Both the position numbers and the translations under genes were made by a program. A stretch of 50,989 bases of DNA, taken from the NCBI GenBank assembly GCA_049613795.1, contig JBMZCX010000009.1:1-50989 (forward strand). Direction: 5' to 3'. Under the pieces are notes generated by a model. That model saw only the letters and a program-made list of their open reading frames with translations. It made no database searches and had not been told where the DNA came from. This document shows, one piece after another, positions 1-8,107 of the stretch (the first letter of the stretch is position 1; each line of letters opens with the position of its first letter). Origin of the DNA: Thalassotalea_B sp049613795 (GTDB lineage Bacteria > Pseudomonadota > Gammaproteobacteria > Enterobacterales > Alteromonadaceae).

Positions 1-1462
1 GTTGAGCATTTAACCGTTGTTTCACTTGTTTTAACGCTACCGTTACTTGTGCTTTTCCTGGCGCGCCAGCCACTTGTTCGTTAAGGATTTCACGCTCATC
101 CGACTGTACATTATCAAGCGCTTTTTGCACTTGCACGCGTGATGTGCCACCAAGTGCTTCACGTTTATCAAGCGTTGATTCAATCGAAAGGTGTTGATAA
201 ACATCGTTTTCAATTTTGTCGCTGAATACTTGTAGCTGCGTTAGGGTTAAGTCTTCCAATGGTAAGCCTTTGTCGATAGCAGCAAGTACCACTTCACCAA
301 CAATATGATGTGCTTCACGAAAAGGAATATCTTTACTGACTAAGTAGTCTGCAAGCTCTGTTGCATTGGCATAACCTTGTTGCGCTGCGGCTAATGTGCG
401 TGAACGATTCACTTTTAAACCGTCGGCAACAAGTACAGCCATTTCCATACATTCTTGCCATGTATCTAAGGCGTCGAACAAGCCTTCTTTGTCTTCTTGC
501 ATATCTTTGTTGTAGGCAAGCGCTAATGCCTTCATTGTGGTTAACATGCCCGTTAACGAGCCAAAAACACGCCCTGCTTTACCACGTATTAATTCACACG
601 CATCAGGGTTTTTCTTTTGCGGCATTAACGACGAACCTGAGCTAACTAAATCACTCATTTCTACAAAACCCGCTTCACCCGAATTATAAAAGATTAGATC
701 TTCGGCAAAACGTGATAAATGCATCATTGAAATACTGGCCGATGCTAATAGCTCAATAACATGATCGCGATCCGACACTGCGTCTAAGCTGTTCATAGTG
801 GCGGTTCTAAAGCCTAAATTGTGTGCTAGCGCATTACGATCAATCGGATACGCCGTACCTGCTAACGCGCCTGAACCTAATGGTGATATATCTAAACGAT
901 AAAGAGCATCTTTTAAGCGCCCAATATCACGGTTAAACATTTCAACATACGCTAAGCACCAATGCCCAAAAGTAACAGGTTGTGCCCGCTGTAAATGGGT
1001 GTAGCCCGGTAATACTGTGTCTTTTTCACGTTCAGCTAAATTCATCATCGCTTGTTGTAAATTCACTAAAGCAAATAATAAATCGCCGCCCGTTTCTTTA
1101 CACCAGAGTTTTAGATCGGTAGCTACTTGGTCGTTACGACTTCGGCCAGTGTGTAGCTTTTTACCTAAGTCGCCTGTTTTTTCAATTAACTTGCCTTCAA
1201 CCCAGCTATGAATATCTTCCGCATCTGACGTTAAAATTTGACGAGGGTCTTCTTCTACCGATGTTTTTAATTCATTTAATGCCGCTGTAAGCTCAACTAA
1301 TTCTTGTTCAGAAATAATACCAACCGAATGAATAGCGCCAGCCCATGCTATAGAGCCGACAATATCTTGTACCGCCATACGGTAATCGACAGGTAATGAA
1401 TCATTAAATTTTTTAAACTGTAAGCTCGCTTGCCCTTTGAATCTTCCGCCCCATAACGCCAT
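1..1462 (-). CDS. argH: Argininosuccinate lyase, 3' part cut by window edge; probably ArgH(A) fusion
   Basis: Cleaves argininosuccinate to arginine and fumarate, the last step of arginine synthesis, in the cytoplasm. The visible 487 codons start MALWGGRF and carry the fumarase/lyase-superfamily signature GSSLMPQKKNPD, plus TGRSRNDQ and the HLQRAQPVTF stretch, all as in E. coli ArgH. The ATG at 1462 follows GGAGTGA. No stop codon is reached at the window edge. E. coli ArgH is 457 residues and ends soon after the part aligning with LDKREALGG; here reading continues about 35 residues further without a stop. In Vibrionales and Alteromonadales ArgH is often fused to an N-acetylglutamate synthase (GNAT) domain, called ArgH(A), and this extension fits a linker to such a domain, which would lie outside the window. 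Last gene of argCBFGH. Identity is certain; the fusion is inference. Confidence 0.96.
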   Translation of the reverse strand, partial: MALWGGRFKGQASLQFKKFNDSLPVDYRMAVQDIVGSIAWAGAIHSVGIISEQELVELTAALNELKTSVEEDPRQILTSDAEDIHSWVEGKLIEKTGDLGKKLHTGRSRNDQVATDLKLWCKETGGDLLFALVNLQQAMMNLAEREKDTVLPGYTHLQRAQPVTFGHWCLAYVEMFNRDIGRLKDALYRLDISPLGSGALAGTAYPIDRNALAHNLGFRTATMNSLDAVSDRDHVIELLASASISMMHLSRFAEDLIFYNSGEAGFVEMSDLVSSGSSLMPQKKNPDACELIRGKAGRVFGSLTGMLTTMKALALAYNKDMQEDKEGLFDALDTWQECMEMAVLVADGLKVNRSRTLAAAQQGYANATELADYLVSKDIPFREAHHIVGEVVLAAIDKGLPLEDLTLTQLQVFSDKIENDVYQHLSIESTLDKREALGGTSRVQVQKALDNVQSDEREILNEQVAGAPGKAQVTVALKQVKQRLNAQ

Positions 1463-1464
1463 AA

Positions 1465-1557
1465 CTATTCACTCCAATTCTTTTCAATAAAACTGTTCAT
1501 ACAATAGAAAGTTTTTGTGGGGCTAAAGCGTCCACCACATTCCACAAATAACGCCAT
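1465..1557 (-). CDS. 30-codon ORF between argG and argH that copies the argH start region
   Basis: A 30-residue ORF starts at ATG 1557, just after the argG stop, and ends with a TAG 2 bp before the argH ATG. It begins MALFVECGGRF, resembling ArgH MALWGGRF with a short insertion. A 17-bp exact repeat (ATAACGCCATAACTATT on the plus strand, at 1453-1469 and 1548-1564) covers the start codons of both. It may be a decayed duplication of the argH 5' end, or a translated leader that couples argG to argH. The upstream AAGGTAAATAG gives a usable ribosome site. I cannot tell whether it is expressed. Confidence 0.3.
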   Translation of the reverse strand: MALFVECGGRFSPTKTFYCMNSFIEKNWSE

Positions 1558-1559
1558 AA

Positions 1560-2801
1560 CTATTTACCTTTTTGCGAAAGTGCTGTAATTCTGCTTGATA
1601 AGCTGAATAAACGAATAAAGCCTTCAGCGTGTTTTTGGTCGTAAACATCGTCGGCACCAAAAGTGGCAAATTCTTCAGAATATAAAGAATTAGGCGAACG
1701 ACGTTGTGTTACCGTGGCTTGGCCTTTATACATTTTAACAACAACATCACCCGTTACTTGTTCAGCAAATGAAGCGGCTGCCGCAAGTTGCGATTTAGCC
1801 AATGGCGTAAACCAACGCCCATCGTAAATAACATGCGAAAACTCAAGCCCAACTGATTCACGAAATTTCAGCGATTCTTTATCTAATATTAATGTTTCTA
1901 AGCCTTTATAAGCAGCCATTAATACCGTGCCTCCTGGTGTTTCATAACAACCACGCGACTTCATACCAACTAAACGGTTTTCAACAATATCGATACGACC
2001 AACGCCATGTGCGGCTGCTTTGTCGTTTAAATACATTAACGCTTCGTAAGCCCCCGCACCATTTGAACTAAAGTCTTTTCCGTCAACGGCAACTAATTCA
2101 CCTTTGTCAAAGCTTAACGTCACTTTACCTGCTTCATCGGGTGCATCCATTGGGTCAACTGTCATGGTCCACACTTCTTTTGATGGCTCACACCATGGGT
2201 CTTCTAGCTCACCACCTTCGTGAGAAATATGCCATGCATTGGCGTCTCGACTATAAATTTTAGTTAATGAGGCTGCACATGGAATATCACGTTCAGCAAG
2301 ATAGTCGAGTAAGTCTTCACGCGATACCATGTCCCATTCACGCCACGGTGCTATTACCGTAAGTTCAGGCGCTAACGCGGCAAAGCAAGACTCAAAACGT
2401 ACTTGGTCGTTACCCTTGCCCGTACAACCATGACATACCGCATCGGCACCTACTTTTAACGCTACTTCAACATGCGCTTTAGCAATAATTGGGCGTGCCA
2501 TAGACGTTCCCAATAAATACTGACCTTCGTAAACGGCACCCGTTTTTAAAATGGGGTAAATATAGTCTTTTACATATTCTTCTTTTAGGTCAGCCACGTA
2601 ACATTCAGACGCGCCTGAAGCGATGGCTTTTTCTTTAATGCCTTCTAACTCTTCCTCGCCTTGACCGACATCGGCACAAAAGGCGACAACTTCACAGTTG
2701 TCGTAGTTTTCTTTTAACCACGGAATAATTGCCGAAGTGTCTAAACCACCTGAATAAGCCAATACTACTTTTTTAATTTTTTTCTTCGCTGCTAATGCCA
2801 T
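1560..2801 (-). CDS. argG: Argininosuccinate synthase
   Basis: Condenses citrulline and aspartate with ATP to give argininosuccinate. The 413-residue protein has the N-type ATP pyrophosphatase P-loop AYSGGLDTSA at about residues 15-24 and the conserved CHGCTGKGNDQVRFE segment in the middle. Length matches the common short bacterial class (about 400 residues), not the longer E. coli ArgG (447). The ATG at 2801 is preceded by AGGAAAAG. It lies between argF and argH in the arg operon, 87 bp after argF, so it is probably co-transcribed. Confidence 0.97.
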   Translation of the reverse strand: MALAAKKKIKKVVLAYSGGLDTSAIIPWLKENYDNCEVVAFCADVGQGEEELEGIKEKAIASGASECYVADLKEEYVKDYIYPILKTGAVYEGQYLLGTSMARPIIAKAHVEVALKVGADAVCHGCTGKGNDQVRFESCFAALAPELTVIAPWREWDMVSREDLLDYLAERDIPCAASLTKIYSRDANAWHISHEGGELEDPWCEPSKEVWTMTVDPMDAPDEAGKVTLSFDKGELVAVDGKDFSSNGAGAYEALMYLNDKAAAHGVGRIDIVENRLVGMKSRGCYETPGGTVLMAAYKGLETLILDKESLKFRESVGLEFSHVIYDGRWFTPLAKSQLAAAASFAEQVTGDVVVKMYKGQATVTQRRSPNSLYSEEFATFGADDVYDQKHAEGFIRLFSLSSRITALSQKGK

Positions 2802-2888
2802 TTTCTTTTCCTATAATCTCTTAAATTCTTTTCAGTTTTATTAAACGCATTTACGCGTTATAAATATAATTGCTGTTGAGTTTTGCGA

Positions 2889-3812
2889 TTAATCAGCCAA
2901 TAAACTCACCAATACCGCACACTGCGCCCACATTCTGTTTTCTGCTTCTTGAAAAACGACTGACTTTTCTTCATCGTCAAATAACGCGGTGGTTATTTCT
3001 TCTTCTAAGTGTGCAGGTTGGCAATGCATAACAATACTTGCTTGCGCTTTTTCCATTAAGGCGTGGTTAACTTGATACGGAGCAAAATCGGCTAAAATTT
3101 TCGCCTTTTTAGCGGGGTCTTCATCACCCATAGAAACCCAAGTATCAGTATAAATAGCGTCTTGCTGACCAATCGCATTAATATCTGTAGTAAAGGTAAA
3201 TACTGCACCACTCGCTTGGGCAAACGCTTGTGTTTTACTTAGCATTTCTGCTGTTGGGGCATAACCCTCAGGGCATACCAAGGTAAAATTAACACCCACT
3301 ATCGCCGCCATCAGCATTAATGAATTAGAGACATTATTACCGTCGCCCACATAAGCGAGTTTAACTTGAGACAAGTCGTCAAAATGTTCAGCCAACGTAA
3401 CAAAGTCGGCTAACGATTGGCATGGGTGATACAAATCACATAAGGCATTAACAACGGGAACACTGGCGTGTTTGGCTAAACCTTCTATCGCACTATTTTC
3501 AAACACACGAGCAACAATCGCATCGGCGTAGCAAGAAAGGTTTTTAGCATAGTCGCTCACTCTTTCTCGCTCACCCAACTTGCCATTTTGTTGCCCTAAA
3601 TAAAGCGCATGACCACCAAGTTTCGCGATGCCCATATCGAAACTGACATGCGTTCTTAATGACGGTTTTTCAAAAATCATTGCGACAGATTTACCTGCTA
3701 ATGTTTGGTTGTAATTAGCAGGGTTTTGTTTGATATTTTTAGCAAGAGATATCAACTCAAGTATTTGTGATTTGTTTAGCTGGTCATCAGCTAAAAAGTT
3801 TACTAGCGACAT
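2889..3812 (-). CDS. argF: Ornithine carbamoyltransferase
   Basis: Transfers the carbamoyl group from carbamoyl phosphate to ornithine, giving citrulline. The carbamoyl-phosphate loop is FEKPSLRTHVSF (S-x-R-T-x form), followed by HPCQ (LYHPCQSLADF). The ornithine/C-terminal motif is HCQPAH where enteric enzymes have HCLPAF-like residues, a variant typical of marine Alteromonadales/Shewanella-type enzymes as I recall them. I chose ATG 3812 (307 residues) because AGGA sits 8 bases before it; the two-codon longer TTG start at 3818 would overlap this site. Third gene of the argCBFGH run, 51 bp after argB. Confidence 0.95.
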   Translation of the reverse strand: MSLVNFLADDQLNKSQILELISLAKNIKQNPANYNQTLAGKSVAMIFEKPSLRTHVSFDMGIAKLGGHALYLGQQNGKLGERERVSDYAKNLSCYADAIVARVFENSAIEGLAKHASVPVVNALCDLYHPCQSLADFVTLAEHFDDLSQVKLAYVGDGNNVSNSLMLMAAIVGVNFTLVCPEGYAPTAEMLSKTQAFAQASGAVFTFTTDINAIGQQDAIYTDTWVSMGDEDPAKKAKILADFAPYQVNHALMEKAQASIVMHCQPAHLEEEITTALFDDEEKSVVFQEAENRMWAQCAVLVSLLAD

Positions 3813-3863
3813 AATCAATCCTATAAATGACGAAAATTAGTGATTTAAACGTTAGAGCATTGT

Positions 3864-4634
3864 TTACTCTGGTTGTATGCGGGTGCCAATAAGCTCACCA
3901 TTGAGCAAATTAATAATTTGCTCGGGAGCTTGCCAGCTGGCCACCGCGATACTTCGTCGTAATTGATTAGCTGCATAAAATGCCGCATTCACTTTTGCTG
4001 TCATTCCACCTGCGATAACACCATCGTTAATAAGCTGCTGTGCTGTTTTCGTATCTAATTGAGTTAAGTATTCACCGTTAGCGCCTTTTACACCGTTAAC
4101 ATCGGTTAACAGTAATAATTGAGCGTTGAGCAACTGGCATATCACCACTGCGGCATCATCTGCATTTACATTCACTAATTCACCGCTAGGTAAGGCGCCA
4201 ATAGACGAAACAATCGGCAAAAAGTGTGACTGTAATAAGGTGTCGAGTAATTTACTGTCTTGCGCTTTCGGCACGCCAACTAAGCCTAAATCAAGAGGGT
4301 TTAACTGACAGCTGACCATGTTGCCGTCGGTTAACGATAACCCAACCGCAGTTATATTCATGCTTGCTGCCGTGGCAATAAGCGATTTATTAACAGCACC
4401 TGCTAACGCGCCACTAATAATTGGCATTTGTTCAGCAGGGGTTACTCTTAACCCTTGTTTTTTAATGGTAGTGAAACCTGCTTGTGTTAGCATTTCGTCA
4501 ACCACACAACCGCCACCATGTACTAGCACTACCGCTTGATTTTTTAAGCTTGCAATAACATTAAACAAAGCTTTTAAGGCACTTTTGTTGGCTAAAATTG
4601 CACCACCAATTTTTATCACTAAAGGTTGTTTCAT
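3864..4634 (-). CDS. argB: N-acetylglutamate kinase
   Basis: Phosphorylates N-acetyl-L-glutamate, the second step of arginine synthesis. The 256-residue amino-acid-kinase fold protein has KIGGAIL at the N terminus, the HGGG phosphate loop, VNADDAA, and LLLTDVNGVKG near the nucleotide site; E. coli ArgB is about the same length (258). Its ATG overlaps the argC stop (ATGA), indicating translational coupling. Its substrate N-acetyl-L-glutamate is also the predicted end product of the DgcN/DgcA pair at 39260-41339, a possible metabolic link. Confidence 0.96.
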   Translation of the reverse strand: MKQPLVIKIGGAILANKSALKALFNVIASLKNQAVVLVHGGGCVVDEMLTQAGFTTIKKQGLRVTPAEQMPIISGALAGAVNKSLIATAASMNITAVGLSLTDGNMVSCQLNPLDLGLVGVPKAQDSKLLDTLLQSHFLPIVSSIGALPSGELVNVNADDAAVVICQLLNAQLLLLTDVNGVKGANGEYLTQLDTKTAQQLINDGVIAGGMTAKVNAAFYAANQLRRSIAVASWQAPEQIINLLNGELIGTRIQPE

Positions 4635-5656
4635 ACGTTTGCCCCTTTAATTAACGAATAATGGCTCGGTAATCCTAAGCTAATATTGGCACACTGAATG
4701 GCTTGCGATGCGGCACCTTTCAATAAGTTGTCTATTGCACAACTCACCACAACCACTTGCTGCTGTTCGTCGAACTGCCAATGCAGATCAGCAAATGGTG
4801 TATAAGCAACGTTGTCAATTTTTGGCCAAGTACCAACTAAACGTACCAGCGGTGAATTTTCATAAGCGTTAATAAATGCTTGGTCGACTTCAGCTGTAGT
4901 AACATTCGCTTTTAGTTGCAAGGTAACCGTAGCGAGTAAGCCTCTTTTATATGGCGCTAAGTGTGGATTAAAAATAACGTTAGCACTGGCCTCTTGGCTA
5001 ATTTCGGGCTGATGACGATGCTGCAAAATATTGTAAGGTGTTAGGCTAACTTCATTAAAACTTGTTGCCAGCGATGCTTTTCTACCTGCACCACTAACAC
5101 CACTAATACCATTAACAACAATTAATGACTCTTTTATATGTAAGTTATTACTGGTTAAAGGTTTTAACGATAATAAGCTAGCGGTTGGGTAGCAACCGGG
5201 CACCGCAATAACGTTACTGTTAGCAATATCTTCAGCTTGCCATTCAGCTAAACCATATTGCGCTTGCGCTAAGGTTGAAAGGTGTTGATGGGTAAAACCA
5301 TAATATTTAGGGTAATCATCACTACTTTTAAGGCGAAAGCCGCCCGATAAATCAAACACTTTCACGCCTGCATCTGCAAAAGCATGTGCCCACTCCGCAC
5401 TAAATTCATGAGGGGTAGCAAAAAAAACAGCATCAATATTGTCAACGGTTTGCTCAAACCAATTACGCGAAAAAGCAGTTAGCGGTAAATCGCAAACACC
5501 TAAGTATTTTGGATGTAATGCTGAAAACAGTTGCCCTGTAGAGTCGCTATTTTCAGAGACGACTAAATCACAAATGGAAATTTTATCGTGCTGACAAAGT
5601 AGTGCAATTAACTCTGCTCCAACATAGCCACTTGCCCCAATTACTGCTACCTTCAT
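4631..5656 (-). CDS. argC: N-acetyl-gamma-glutamyl-phosphate reductase
   Basis: NADPH-dependent reduction of N-acetylglutamyl phosphate to the semialdehyde. The N terminus MKVAVIGASGYVGAELIALL is the Rossmann motif, and VPGCYPTAS contains the catalytic Cys. I placed the start at ATG 5656 (341 residues, E. coli 334) because GAGGG lies 5 bases upstream and the Rossmann strand begins there. An in-frame ATG 30 bases further up (5686) would add MNRIAFFEGN and would overlap the candidate ARG box. First gene of the minus-strand arg operon, divergent from argE. Confidence 0.95.
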   Translation of the reverse strand: MKVAVIGASGYVGAELIALLCQHDKISICDLVVSENSDSTGQLFSALHPKYLGVCDLPLTAFSRNWFEQTVDNIDAVFFATPHEFSAEWAHAFADAGVKVFDLSGGFRLKSSDDYPKYYGFTHQHLSTLAQAQYGLAEWQAEDIANSNVIAVPGCYPTASLLSLKPLTSNNLHIKESLIVVNGISGVSGAGRKASLATSFNEVSLTPYNILQHRHQPEISQEASANVIFNPHLAPYKRGLLATVTLQLKANVTTAEVDQAFINAYENSPLVRLVGTWPKIDNVAYTPFADLHWQFDEQQQVVVVSCAIDNLLKGAASQAIQCANISLGLPSHYSLIKGANV

Positions 5657-5671
5657 ATTACCCTCAAAAAA

Positions 5672-5685
5672 TGCAATTCTATTCA
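5672..5685. promoter_or_regulatory. Candidate ARG box (ArgR operator) in the argC-argE divergent region
   Basis: TGCAATTCTATTCA compares with the ArgR half-site pattern TGAATWWWWATTCA: one half is exact (ATTCA) and the other matches at three of five bases. A weaker TGATAATAAATAAA follows 20 bp away at 5692-5705, near the usual tandem spacing of 21 bp. ArgR is known to act on this divergent region in related bacteria. The match is modest in such AT-rich DNA. Confidence 0.35.
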
Positions 5686-5910
5686 CTAAAATGATAATAA
5701 ATAAATATTGTTAAACTTTTTCGTTAGCCGCAAATGAGTAATAAATAGATTCAAATATTTTATATAACTAATCCTACTGGAAAAGCGATAAATCGAATTG
5801 AATCCCTTAAAAATTTTGCGTAATCTAACGATTAATTACGATGAAAGCGAAAATAACACTATATGGGTAGTTATGCAATTAATCAGCATAACTATTTTAA
5901 CGGAGAGCTA

Positions 5911-7059
5911 ATGAAAAACCTACCCAATCTAACCCAAGCGTTAACAGAGCTTATCGCCCAGCCGTCTATTAGTTCAACAATTGAAAGTTGGGATCAAGGT
6001 AATTTGTCTATTATTCAATTACTTGCTACTTGGTTTGAAGAACTTGGTTTTACTATTCAAATTCAACAAGTACCTGACACACGTAATAAATACAACATGC
6101 TCGCTAAGTTAGGTAGTGGCGAAGGTGGCTTATTACTATCTGGGCACAGTGATACCGTTCCTTTTGATGAAAACCGTTGGAACTCAGACCCTTTAGTCGT
6201 TACTGAAAAAGATAATAAATTTTATGGTTTAGGTAGCTGTGATATGAAAGGCTTTTTCGCCTTTATTTTACAAGCCTGTAAACACATTGATAAGAAAAAC
6301 TTAAAAAAGCCACTTTATGTTTTAGCGACTGCCGACGAAGAAACCACCATGGCAGGTGCCCGCTTTTTTATGGAAAGTCAGTTAGCTAAGCCTGATGTGG
6401 CGATTATTGGAGAGCCGACCAATTTAGTGCCTGTAGTTATGCATAAAGGGCATATGTCTCATCAAATCAAAATTACAGGACAATCTGGTCATTCAAGCCA
6501 ACCTGATAAAGGCGTAAATGCCATTGAAATTATGCATCAAGTCATTAGTGCCTTATTAACATTGAAAGAGCAATTGGCACTACATTATAAAAATGAAGCG
6601 TTTGCAGTGCCAATGCCAACATTGAACTTGGGTGCGATACGTGGTGGTGATAATGCCAACCGTATATGTGGGCATTGTGAGCTTGATATTGATATGCGAG
6701 CTATTCCAGGCTTAAGCGATGACGAATTACTTGCTTGGCTAGCAAAAACGCTGGAACCTGTTGCGAAACGCTATCCTGGCAGAGTTACTTTTGCAGAAAT
6801 GCATCCTAGCTCTCCAAGCTTTGAACAGAAAAAGCCAAGTGAGCTAGTTGAATTTGCTGAAAAAATTAGTGGCTATTGCTGCTGTGCGGTTAATTATGCC
6901 ACTGAAGCTCCATTTATTCAGCAATTGGGTTGTCAAACGATTGTTATGGGCCCAGGATCTATTGATCAAGCACATCAACCCGATGAATTTTTAGCGTTTG
7001 ATCAAATTGATAAAACTGAAGAAGTATTACTCGCTATGATCAATAAATACTGTTTTTAA
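5911..7059 (+). CDS. argE: N-acetylornithine deacetylase
   Basis: Hydrolyses N-acetylornithine to ornithine and acetate. M20 metallopeptidase family. The metal ligands are visible in LSGHSDTVP, GSCDMKGF, ADEETTMAGA and IIGEPT, and the last His in the C-terminal DQAHQPDEF. The ATG at 5911 gives 382 residues, almost exactly the E. coli length (383), and has GGAG 8 bases upstream; the longer ORF from ATG 5863 adds 16 unrelated residues. Presence of ArgE means the linear acetyl cycle is used, which needs a separate N-acetylglutamate synthase (see argH). Divergent from argC. Confidence 0.95.
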   Translation: MKNLPNLTQALTELIAQPSISSTIESWDQGNLSIIQLLATWFEELGFTIQIQQVPDTRNKYNMLAKLGSGEGGLLLSGHSDTVPFDENRWNSDPLVVTEKDNKFYGLGSCDMKGFFAFILQACKHIDKKNLKKPLYVLATADEETTMAGARFFMESQLAKPDVAIIGEPTNLVPVVMHKGHMSHQIKITGQSGHSSQPDKGVNAIEIMHQVISALLTLKEQLALHYKNEAFAVPMPTLNLGAIRGGDNANRICGHCELDIDMRAIPGLSDDELLAWLAKTLEPVAKRYPGRVTFAEMHPSSPSFEQKKPSELVEFAEKISGYCCCAVNYATEAPFIQQLGCQTIVMGPGSIDQAHQPDEFLAFDQIDKTEEVLLAMINKYCF

Positions 7060-7073
7060 AGGGTGTTAGACCA

Positions 7074-7559
7074 TTAAAGCGGACTATTATCAGTGCGCAT
7101 GGTTTTAGTACCGCTATAGCTATCATAAAGTTGCTGATGAGCAATTTTTGAAAATGTATCTGTGCGTACTTCATATTGTGCAATCCATTCAAGCAGCATT
7201 TCAAGATTCTCGTCTTGCGCGGCTTTCGACTTATATTTGTGTGGTTCCCACGGACGCTTTTGAGCATTACTGACACACGCACTAACAGGCAGGTTTAAAA
7301 ATATAATTTCAGTACATTCTGAAATAAGTAATTCAAGTAAATCGGTATAACATCCTTCGATAACCCACTGACTATGACGATTAACAAATGCATTAATAAG
7401 CTCTGCAGACTCTGCTAACGGCAGTCGCTGTGGTGCCTGCGTGTTTTGCCAAGCTAAAGTATCTAAATCTAAGTGGGCTAACGATTTACACTCAGAAAGT
7501 CGCTTCGCTAAGGTAGATTTACCCGAACCTGAATTACCAAAAATTAAAATATTGCTCAA
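7074..7559 (-). CDS. Small P-loop NTPase, adenylate/shikimate-kinase-like
   Basis: An approximately 161-residue nucleotide-binding protein. The N-terminal ILIFGNSGSGKSTLAKRL is a Walker A loop, followed by LDLDTLAW, an acidic loop like those of small-molecule kinases, then WVIEGCY and a beta strand EIIFLNLP. It resembles the group often labelled topology modulation (FlaR-like) or AAA-family ATPase, which are in fact kinase-fold proteins of unknown substrate. The first usable start is TTG 7559, overlapping the stop of the upstream CopD-like gene as TTGA, so translation is probably coupled; TTG 7568 is an alternative. Function is not known. Confidence 0.75.
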   Translation of the reverse strand: MSNILIFGNSGSGKSTLAKRLSECKSLAHLDLDTLAWQNTQAPQRLPLAESAELINAFVNRHSQWVIEGCYTDLLELLISECTEIIFLNLPVSACVSNAQKRPWEPHKYKSKAAQDENLEMLLEWIAQYEVRTDTFSKIAHQQLYDSYSGTKTMRTDNSPL

Positions 7560-7999
7560 TATAACCAACCTGTTCTAAATGACACGCCAACAAAAACAAA
7601 TAACACCGACAATACAGTTACTGGAATAATATGCCAAGCCATATCCACAAGACTGTCTTTTGACAACTGAGGTATTACTCTAAACCTAGCATCTAGCGCA
7701 AAGATAAATGTTAAGCTCAGTAAAATTAATTTTGCCAATATACTATGTGAAATAGGGTTTTCTAAATTAAACCATTCGTTAATATCAGGCAATAAACGGT
7801 AGGCTAACATTACCCCTGTTATGACTTGTATAACAAGTGCAGGCATACCAATTTTTTCATATACCGATTCAAATTGAATTAAGTTTTCTGGCGACTTTTC
7901 TTTAAGTACGCGAGGTAGTATCACGGTAGCAAGCACAATATGCCCACCAGTCCAAATAGTGGCTGCAAGTATATGCAGCAATAGTAATGTTCCGTACAT
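7556..7999 (-). CDS. CopD-like integral membrane protein
   Basis: A 147-residue protein with four hydrophobic segments (about residues 3-25, 50-68, 85-105 and 122-142). The N-terminal HILAATIWTGGHI matches the CopD/YkoL-type copper-resistance membrane domain, where conserved His residues in helices are thought to bind metal or heme. It is a stand-alone domain, without CopC. ATG 7999 is followed directly by a good hydrophobic helix. Overlaps the downstream P-loop gene, so the two probably form an operon. Copper transport is suggested by family only. Confidence 0.7.
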   Translation of the reverse strand: MYGTLLLLHILAATIWTGGHIVLATVILPRVLKEKSPENLIQFESVYEKIGMPALVIQVITGVMLAYRLLPDINEWFNLENPISHSILAKLILLSLTFIFALDARFRVIPQLSKDSLVDMAWHIIPVTVLSVLFVFVGVSFRTGWLY

Positions 8000-8030
8000 G
8001 AGTTCAACCCAAGCTAGCTAATATTAAGTT

Positions 8031-8078
8031 ATACCGTTCCGGATAAAGAAGTGACCATTTTCTTATGCGGAATGGTAT
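8031..8078. repeat. Imperfect inverted repeat between two minus-strand genes
   Basis: Left arm ATACCGTTCCGGATAA (8031-8046) pairs with right arm TTATGCGGAATGGTAT (8063-8078) at 14 of 16 positions around a 16-base centre, and TTAAG/CTTAA continue the symmetry outside. There is no run of T after it, so it is not a classic terminator. It looks like a small REP- or MITE-type element. Confidence 0.5.
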
Positions 8079-8107
8079 TAGCTTAAAGTAAACGCTATCA
8101 ACACAAG

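Noticed and set aside
361..645. 94-residue plus-strand ORF
   Set aside because: Lies antisense to argH, whose identity is certain; composition is not protein-like.
4330..4360. ATAACC...GTTAT pattern inside argB
   Set aside because: Spacing is wrong for the T-N11-A operator and it lies in coding sequence.
4126..4539. Two plus-strand ORFs opposite argB
   Set aside because: Shadows of the well-supported argB frame.
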